DNA from: Gammaproteobacteria bacterium
Lineage (GTDB): Bacteria; Pseudomonadota; Gammaproteobacteria; Steroidobacterales; Steroidobacteraceae
Direction: 5' to 3'
DNA length: 38,193 nt
NCBI GenBank assembly: GCA_025357915.1
Contig: JANYLH010000009.1
Coordinates: 1 to 38,193 of the forward strand
Under the pieces are notes generated by a model. It had not been told where the DNA came from, did not search any database, and saw only the letters and a list, made by a program, of their open reading frames with translations. Below are positions 33,744 through 38,193 of the stretch, piece after piece. Each line of letters starts with the position of its first letter. Within the stretch, counting starts at the first letter, position 1. A program made the position numbers and the translations under genes.

Positions 33744-35687
33744 TCAGGCGACTGTGTCCTTTCCGGGTAAGCACTTCTCTGCCGCGTAAAGCAATGCGAC
33801 ATCCAACGCCTTCATAAATTCGTCGATCTTGATAGGCTTGGTCACATAGCGGAAGAATCCCGCCTCCATCCCCTTTGCGACATCCTGCGCAATGGCGTTG
33901 GCCGATATGGCCAGGACCGGAATGTGTGCTGTCTTCGGATCTTCGCGCAGGATTTTCAAGGCGCCAAATCCGCTGAGGCCGGGCAAATGAATATCCATCA
34001 AGATCACGTCAGGATGATGAACGCGCGCCATCTGGATGCCCAGATAAGCATCAACGGCCGTCAACATTCTCAAATCGCTGCGCTGCGCTATCAGTTGTTC
34101 GACCAGGAGCAAGTTGGCCGGGTTATCCTCGACGTACAGCAGTGTGCGCTGGGGCGACAGATTGGGTTCGCCTTGACGCCCTTGCTGCGTCGCCGCTATT
34201 CCATCGAAGCCGCTGATTGTCGCCGCCGGCGCGCTCGCGACCCCCAATTCAACCCAGAATTCAGTGCCCACACCGGCACCGCTCTCGACGCCGATAATGC
34301 CGCCCATCATTGTGACGAGCCGCTTGGTGACGACCAGCCCGATGCCGGTGCCTTCTATGGAACCAGATTCTTTCCCAAGGCGGTTAAACGGCTGAAATAG
34401 TTGTGCCAACTGCGTCGGGGAAAGCCCCGCTCCGGTATCCTTAATGCTGACGCGCACCCGGTTCTCTCCGTTCATCAAGCATTGGACTGTGACCGCGCCG
34501 CCAACCCGGTTGTACTTGATGGCATTCGCGATCAAATTGATCATCACCTGCTTGAGCCTGGTGTAATCGGCATAAACGTAGATGGGGCTTGCAACTGACG
34601 GGAACGTCATTTGAATCTCACGTTCCCGCGCCGGCGACTCCAGCAATTCATGGCAATCCCGCAGCACGGCAGGAAGGGACACTGGCTCCCGCGATAGCGT
34701 CAGCCCCCCCGCTTCAATCAACGACAGATCGAGGATTTCATTGACCAGGTTCAGCAGGTGCCAACCTGCCTTCAAAATCTGGTCGATTGACAGCGCTTGT
34801 TCCGATGTCGGCGGCGGTGTGCCGGCCGCCAGCAACTGAGCGAATCCGAGCACCGCATTGAGCGGCGTGCGCAGTTCATGGCTCATGCTGGACAGGAATT
34901 CGGATTTCGCCAGATTGGCTTTCTCGGCGGCCGCCTTCGCATTCTTCAAGTCCTTGTTATTGTCCTGGATTGTGCGCTCGATCGTCATGCGCTCGGTGAT
35001 ATCGACAGCCGTTACGACCACACCCGTACGCGTAGCCTCCGTCCCAAGCACGATCGCGTTGACAGAAATCCAGGTCAGTTCGCCGGAAGGCTTGTAAATT
35101 CCCATGATCACGTCGCGCTGCGGGATGCCCTGTTGCAGGGCCACCAATCCGGGATGGGTTTCGCGAGGAACATCGGACCCGTCTTCGTGAACGGCGCGCC
35201 AGCGTGTGTCGACCGCAGTCACTCCTCTCATCTGCGCCGCGCTTAGCCCGACGATGCGTTCCACGCTCGCGTTGCAGAACACGATCTCGCCATTTCTATC
35301 GAGTAGTACGACTCCCTCGCGCAACGAGCTGATTGCCGCATGAAACTGCGTTTCGGCCTCCTGCAGCAACCGTTCCGCACGCTTGCGTGCGGAGATGTTG
35401 CGAACCACGTTCGAGGCTCCGATGATCGTTTTTTCCTGGTCAAAGATCGGCGAGATCGTTACCGAAACCTCGATTTCACTTCCGTCTTTATGCAGTCTGG
35501 TCGTGTCAGACTGAACCAGTGTTTCGCCACCCCTGATCCGCGCAAGAATGACGTCTTCCTCGTTCACCCGTTTAGAGGGAAACAGCAGCGCCATCTTCTT
35601 GCCAATCATTTCTTCGGCGCTGTAACCGAACATGACCTCCGCTCCAGGATTCCAGCTGGTGACCATGCCATCCAGCGATTTGCTCAT
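33744..35687 (-). CDS. Hybrid sensor histidine kinase (downstream part of split gene)
   Basis: From ATG 35687 this 647-aa product has two PAS domains (about 5-105 and 110-235), a coiled linker, HisKA with phospho-acceptor His270 (SMSHELRTPLN), a HATPase with NLIANAIKYN, DTGAGLS and GTGIGLVVTKRL, and a C-terminal receiver with Asp565 (VILMDIHLPG). The upstream frame continues open without a start back to a TAA at 35925-35927. On the far side of that stop the same frame encodes the first half of a PAS domain. So the protein made from 35687 lacks an N-terminal PAS, and its first PAS starts abruptly. No transmembrane segment is seen. Ligand and partner regulator are unknown. Confidence 0.82.
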   Translation of the reverse strand: MSKSLDGMVTSWNPGAEVMFGYSAEEMIGKKMALLFPSKRVNEEDVILARIRGGETLVQSDTTRLHKDGSEIEVSVTISPIFDQEKTIIGASNVVRNISARKRAERLLQEAETQFHAAISSLREGVVLLDRNGEIVFCNASVERIVGLSAAQMRGVTAVDTRWRAVHEDGSDVPRETHPGLVALQQGIPQRDVIMGIYKPSGELTWISVNAIVLGTEATRTGVVVTAVDITERMTIERTIQDNNKDLKNAKAAAEKANLAKSEFLSSMSHELRTPLNAVLGFAQLLAAGTPPPTSEQALSIDQILKAGWHLLNLVNEILDLSLIEAGGLTLSREPVSLPAVLRDCHELLESPAREREIQMTFPSVASPIYVYADYTRLKQVMINLIANAIKYNRVGGAVTVQCLMNGENRVRVSIKDTGAGLSPTQLAQLFQPFNRLGKESGSIEGTGIGLVVTKRLVTMMGGIIGVESGAGVGTEFWVELGVASAPAATISGFDGIAATQQGRQGEPNLSPQRTLLYVEDNPANLLLVEQLIAQRSDLRMLTAVDAYLGIQMARVHHPDVILMDIHLPGLSGFGALKILREDPKTAHIPVLAISANAIAQDVAKGMEAGFFRYVTKPIKIDEFMKALDVALLYAAEKCLPGKDTVA

Positions 35688-35924
35688 GATGGCGTCGTCC
35701 GAAGATCGGATAATGGTCTCGGACTGGCGGGCGGCAGCCTCCGTCTGTTTGAACTTGGTTATGTCGTGGAAAACGACGAAGAAGCGGTTGCCGTGTATCC
35801 ATGTCGCTGACGCGCGGAACCAGCGGTGCAGCGCGCCACTATACTCTTCGAATGCTATCGGCTTCTTGTGGTGGACGAGCTCGCCGTATCGGAGCAGCCA
35901 CGCCGGTTCGAGAATGGGCAGGAT

Positions 35925-36266
35925 TTAAGTGACTCTCCGACCAACCACGCTTTCCCTGGATATGCCCGTTTGCGTTTCGTAGGCTGGATTCACGTCATGG
36001 ATAAGGACGTCGATGGGATGCCCGCTCTCATCCACGATCAGTTCACACACCTGCACGCCATCGGTCATCAGGTTGAAGATTTCGGCGAACCGTCGTGTTT
36101 CGCCCCGGCTCCGCCGCAATTCGTCATTTAGCGTATCCAGCTCGAATTGTTTGATCTGCAGTTCCTGCAGAAGGTCCCGCTCGTCTGCAATCGCGCGTGG
36201 CGGGTCGGCTGCCCTGTTCGCTGGCTGCTCATGCTCGGTTTGTGGGCGCAATTCGTTTTGGTCCAT
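35925..36266 (-). CDS. N-terminal fragment of the split hybrid histidine kinase
   Basis: A 113-aa product: a coiled N-terminus (ELQIKQFELDTLNDELRRS) followed by the first half of a PAS domain (FNLMTDGVQVCELIVDE, DVNPAYETQTGISRESVVGRRVT). It ends at TAA 35925-35927. Codons right after the stop, in the same frame, continue the domain (ILPILEPAWLLRYGEL, then GNRFFVVFHDIT). Family members usually have Glu after the GRRVT-like segment, so one GAA-to-TAA change would explain the break. ATG 36266 has GGAAGAG upstream. By itself it is probably a non-functional fragment. Confidence 0.7.
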   Translation of the reverse strand: MDQNELRPQTEHEQPANRAADPPRAIADERDLLQELQIKQFELDTLNDELRRSRGETRRFAEIFNLMTDGVQVCELIVDESGHPIDVLIHDVNPAYETQTGISRESVVGRRVT

Positions 36267-36308
36267 GATTTGCGAACTCTTCCAATGATCGTGCAGCGAC
36301 CAGCATTA

Positions 36309-36320
36309 ACCCAGCTGGGT
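36309..36320. promoter_or_regulatory. 12-bp perfect palindrome upstream of kinase gene
   Basis: ACCCAGCTGGGT is fully self-complementary and sits where an operator for the leftward kinase gene would lie. No other evidence supports binding. Confidence 0.25.
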
Positions 36321-36726
36321 GGTGAGGACAAAAGTATCAGGTTCGGTGATTCATGCGCTCTGCCCGTAGAACGCGCCCAAGCTCGGCCAATGTATCCTTA
36401 TAGGAAACCAGAGTAGCGGCCGTCTGTGCGGTAGTGAACATGGGACCAAGGTTCGCTGCGACAATGCACTTGGCGGCGCAACGGCCCTTGGCACTGAATG
36501 TCCGGACGCGGCCGAGTTCTGCCCGTCGCTTCTCGCTCGTCTGAGTCCGCTGTAGCAGGTATTGCTGCTGTTTGAATTGCTGAGGGCGAACTGTTCCCCC
36601 CGTGCTCGTGCAGCGACCGGCAGGCCCATTGACTGCATGCGTCGACACGTTTGGCAACCACCAAGTTCAAGCCGGATATTCGGTCCGATCCACCGCGCAA
36701 TCCCCACGGCTCTCGATTGATACCAT

Positions 36727-36756
36727 TAGACCTCGATAGACTTCGACAGACTCCCT
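36727..36756. repeat. Three 10-bp tandem repeats
   Basis: TAGACCTCGA, TAGACTTCGA and CAGACTCCCT follow one another without gaps. The third copy keeps only its first half. Such short direct repeats can be recombinase arm sites, but no integrase gene is in view. Confidence 0.45.
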
Positions 36757-36963
36757 ATTCCCACTCGATCATTGATGAAGAATGTAAGTTGCGGTCACTG
36801 CTGAACTTCTCGAGAGAGCGCCACGATTTTACCGTCAGGAAAACCGTCGGAACGTGCCGCTTGACAGCGCATGTCACCGATTGAGCGTGAAAGCACATAA
36901 CGCGATCCCTGAAGCGATGAGCGACTGACGGGCACGCTCGCCAGAAACCCCTACCTTGAGACC

Positions 36964-36982
36964 TGTATCCTATCAGGATACA
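36964..36982 (+). promoter_or_regulatory. higBA operator
   Basis: TGTATCCT-ATC-AGGATACA is an inverted repeat with perfect 8-base arms, 7 bases upstream of the higB start. The right arm includes the AGGA that would serve as the higB ribosome site. This is the expected place for HigA autorepression. Confidence 0.72.
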
Positions 36983-36989
36983 ATGCGCC

Positions 36990-37271
36990 GTGATCAAGTC
37001 ATTCCGCCACGAGGGGCTTGAACGCTTCTTCCGTACGGGCTCCAAGGCTGGCATTCAGCCCAAGCACGACAAGAAGCTTCGCTCACAACTGACCGCCCTG
37101 GACGCCGCAACGCAACCGCAGGACCTCGCGGCGATCCCGAGCTGGCGCCTGCATAAACTGAGGGGCAATCAGTCCGGCCGCTGGTCAATCACGGTCAACG
37201 GCAATTGGCGGCTGACTTTTATTTTCGAGGGCACCGACGTTGTGCTGCTCGATTATGAGGACTACCACTAG
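36990..37271 (+). CDS. higB: HigB-type toxin (RelE/ParE superfamily)
   Basis: A 93-aa basic protein of the HigB family of ribosome-dependent mRNA endonucleases. Motifs are [16 protein letters not shown] at the N-terminus, [27 protein letters not shown] in the middle and [10 protein letters not shown] at the end. GTG 36990 begins at the conserved N-terminus. The toxin-first order, followed by the antitoxin 10 bases later, is typical of HigBA. Expression is probably held by HigA at the upstream palindrome. Confidence 0.9.
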   Translation: MIKSFRHEGLERFFRTGSKAGIQPKHDKKLRSQLTALDAATQPQDLAAIPSWRLHKLRGNQSGRWSITVNGNWRLTFIFEGTDVVLLDYEDYH

Positions 37272-37281
37272 GAGAGGCACA

Positions 37282-37575
37282 ATGAATCAGATGCACAACC
37301 CCTGCCACCCCGGCGAAATACTCAAGGAAGCATTGAGCGAGATCAGCGTCACCGATGCGGCCAAGCGCCTGGGCGTGGGCCGGGTGGCGCTCTCGCGCCT
37401 GCTTAATGGCGCCACCGGCATCAGCCCGGAGATGGCACTGCGCCTGTCCAAGGCGCTCGGCACGTCACCGGAGTTCTGGTACGGCATGCAGGTCAACTAC
37501 GACCTGTGGCAGGCCAAGAAGAAGTTCCGTGGCAAGGTACGGCCCATCGTACAGCGCGAAATCGCTGCGGCTTGA
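37282..37575 (+). CDS. higA: HigA-type antitoxin
   Basis: A 97-aa XRE-type helix-turn-helix protein: [10 protein letters not shown], then [21 protein letters not shown] (the helix-turn-helix) and [29 protein letters not shown], which is the HigA signature. It neutralises HigB and represses the operon. ATG 37282 has GGAGAGG directly upstream, partly overlapping the higB stop. Confidence 0.92.
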   Translation: MNQMHNPCHPGEILKEALSEISVTDAAKRLGVGRVALSRLLNGATGISPEMALRLSKALGTSPEFWYGMQVNYDLWQAKKKFRGKVRPIVQREIAAA

Positions 37576-37602
37576 TGGGCAGAAGGTTTAAGAATCCAGA
37601 AT

Positions 37603-37625
37603 TTTGCTCACCGTTAGTGAGCAAA
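37603..37625 (+). terminator. Hairpin after higA
   Basis: TTTGCTCAC pairs perfectly with GTGAGCAAA around a 5-base loop, 28 bases past the higA stop. Without a T-run it may be a terminator stem or a binding site. Confidence 0.4.
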
Positions 37626-37900
37626 TTCGACGACAGGTAAACCGGCCGGATAGGAAATTCAAAGGGCCCCTTCCGCACAGCCAACTTCGCCGAACGGGCC
37701 TTATTGGTGTGCCCGAGCCCGCCATCGCTTGCCCCCGCCCCGTGAATCCGGCAGCCACGATCCCCTCCGGACCGCCCGCCGGCCGCACTGACCCCGGCCC
37801 GCACCGGCAAATCCGCCCTTCCCCGCCCCGACCGCAAGCCAGGCACACGCCGGCCCACCCCGCCGTCTTCCGTCAGCGGTTACGCACTCTCAGCTTTGGT
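37626..37900. other. Spacer between higBA and IS91-type transposase end
   Basis: A C-rich interval with no credible gene. It lies downstream of the transposase stop, so it probably contains the terminal region of that element; I cannot identify the exact terminus. Confidence 0.4.
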
Positions 37901-38193
37901 TCAAACCAGACGGGACTGCGCCGGCGGCGCTCTGGCGCCGAGCGGCAACTCGGGCTGGTAGTGATCCGGCGCCGTGCGCTCCAGGTGCGCCAGAATCTTC
38001 GCAATGACCGCCGGCTCCTCGATGCTGGCAATGACTTTGAGCTTCCCGCCGCAGCGCGCGCAGGCTTCGATGTCGACCCCAAATACCCGCTTCAGGCGCT
38101 TGGCCCAGCTCATGGCAACAGGGCGCGGGGTGGCCGGCTTCCCGGCGCCCTCTTCAGCCTGCGGCTTGCTGCCCTTGCCTCGACCCGCCGGCG
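37901..38193 (-). mobile_element. IS91-family transposase, C-terminal end (cut by window edge)
   Basis: The minus strand encodes the last 97 or so residues of an IS91/IS801-type transposase, entering from beyond the right edge. The segment WAKRLKRVFGVDIEACARCGGKLKVIASIEEPAVIAKIL is the family's conserved C-terminal zinc-like block. It is preceded by a Lys/Pro-rich linker and followed by an AHLERTAPDH stretch. IS91 elements move by rolling-circle transposition with an HUH enzyme. Only the 3' end is seen, so whether the element is whole is unknown. Confidence 0.82.

Larger units (their letters stand above)
33744..36266 (-). pseudogene. Full-length hybrid histidine kinase gene interrupted by in-frame TAA
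   Basis: Both kinase fragments share one reading frame (starts 579 bases, 193 codons, apart). Read through the TAA, the gene would give 840 aa: coiled N-terminus, three PAS domains, HisKA (His463), HATPase, receiver (Asp758). All kinase motifs downstream are intact, which suggests recent disruption, suppression, internal initiation, or a sequence error. Confidence 0.65.
36267..36989. other. Non-coding interval upstream of kinase and higBA
   Basis: No gene here has support; overlapping minus-strand frames between 36337 and 36707 match nothing I recognise. A perfect palindrome ACCCAGCTGGGT lies at 36309-36320, about 43 bases upstream of the kinase start. At 36727-36756 a 10-base unit (TAGACCTCGA, TAGACTTCGA, CAGACT...) repeats three times. 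Directly after it, ATTCCCACTCGAT resembles the reverse complement of the guaA 3' end. Confidence 0.45.

Noticed and set aside
36337-36707. Three overlapping minus-strand frames of about 100 codons
   Set aside because: They are open in all phases, share no recognisable family and have no ribosome site; none could be preferred.
36755-37054. Minus-strand frame ending SSMIEWE, like the GuaA C-terminus
   Set aside because: Only the last residues resemble GuaA; the rest does not and it runs over the higB start. Treated as an att-like DNA signal only.

Overview
The window is high-GC DNA from a proteobacterium. A tRNA-Ser(CGA) gene lies beside mltF and tadA, a neighbourhood familiar in Gammaproteobacteria, so I infer a gammaproteobacterium; I cannot name a genus from sequence alone. 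Coding is dense, with many stop/start overlaps (ATGA, TGA-N2-GTG) and frequent GTG starts.

Left part (1-8.1 kb): a 225-bp tandem duplication carrying a decayed 3' tRNA copy, then the intact tRNA-Ser, mltF, and two divergent units. The leftward unit is MFS permease - SDR dehydrogenase - tadA. The rightward unit is acuI-like reductase - enolase-superfamily dehydratase. Together the permease, SDR, reductase and dehydratase look like uptake and catabolism of a sugar acid or related hydroxy acid. An exported M20 peptidase follows on the opposite strand.

Centre (8.2-17.6 kb): the most coherent system is a methylated-amine oxidation locus. dmmD-dmmA-dmmB-dmmC (THF-binding, zinc-ribbon, reductase and heme subunits of an oxidative N-demethylase) are followed by tmm (trimethylamine monooxygenase). 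Convergent to them is tdm (trimethylamine N-oxide demethylase, with D217/C282/C298/C362 at the expected spacing). Divergent from tdm is an APC-type permease, a good candidate for an unrecognised methylamine or TMAO importer. The encoded route is TMA to TMAO to DMA plus formaldehyde, then MMA plus a C1 unit. No monomethylamine-oxidising genes are in view.

Right of that (17.5-24.9 kb): a MarR/DoxX divergent pair with three ATGCA-N2-TGCA operators, a DAO-family flavin oxidoreductase, a LysR regulator, and dabB-dabA, an energy-coupled inorganic-carbon uptake system. Then come a BON-domain exported protein, a DUF1800/DUF1501 secreted pair, a small membrane protein and a cold-shock/DUF1294 fusion.

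Far right (29.9-38.2 kb) looks accessory. It holds a DUF2256 - FeS photolyase - photolyase-like trio, the last of which lacks an N-terminal antenna domain and may be permuted. A hybrid histidine kinase is split by one in-frame TAA. A higBA toxin-antitoxin pair has a clear operator, and the edge carries the 3' end of an IS91-type transposase gene. Two guaA-3'-end-like sequences near 30.03 and 36.76 kb may be relics of an integration site.
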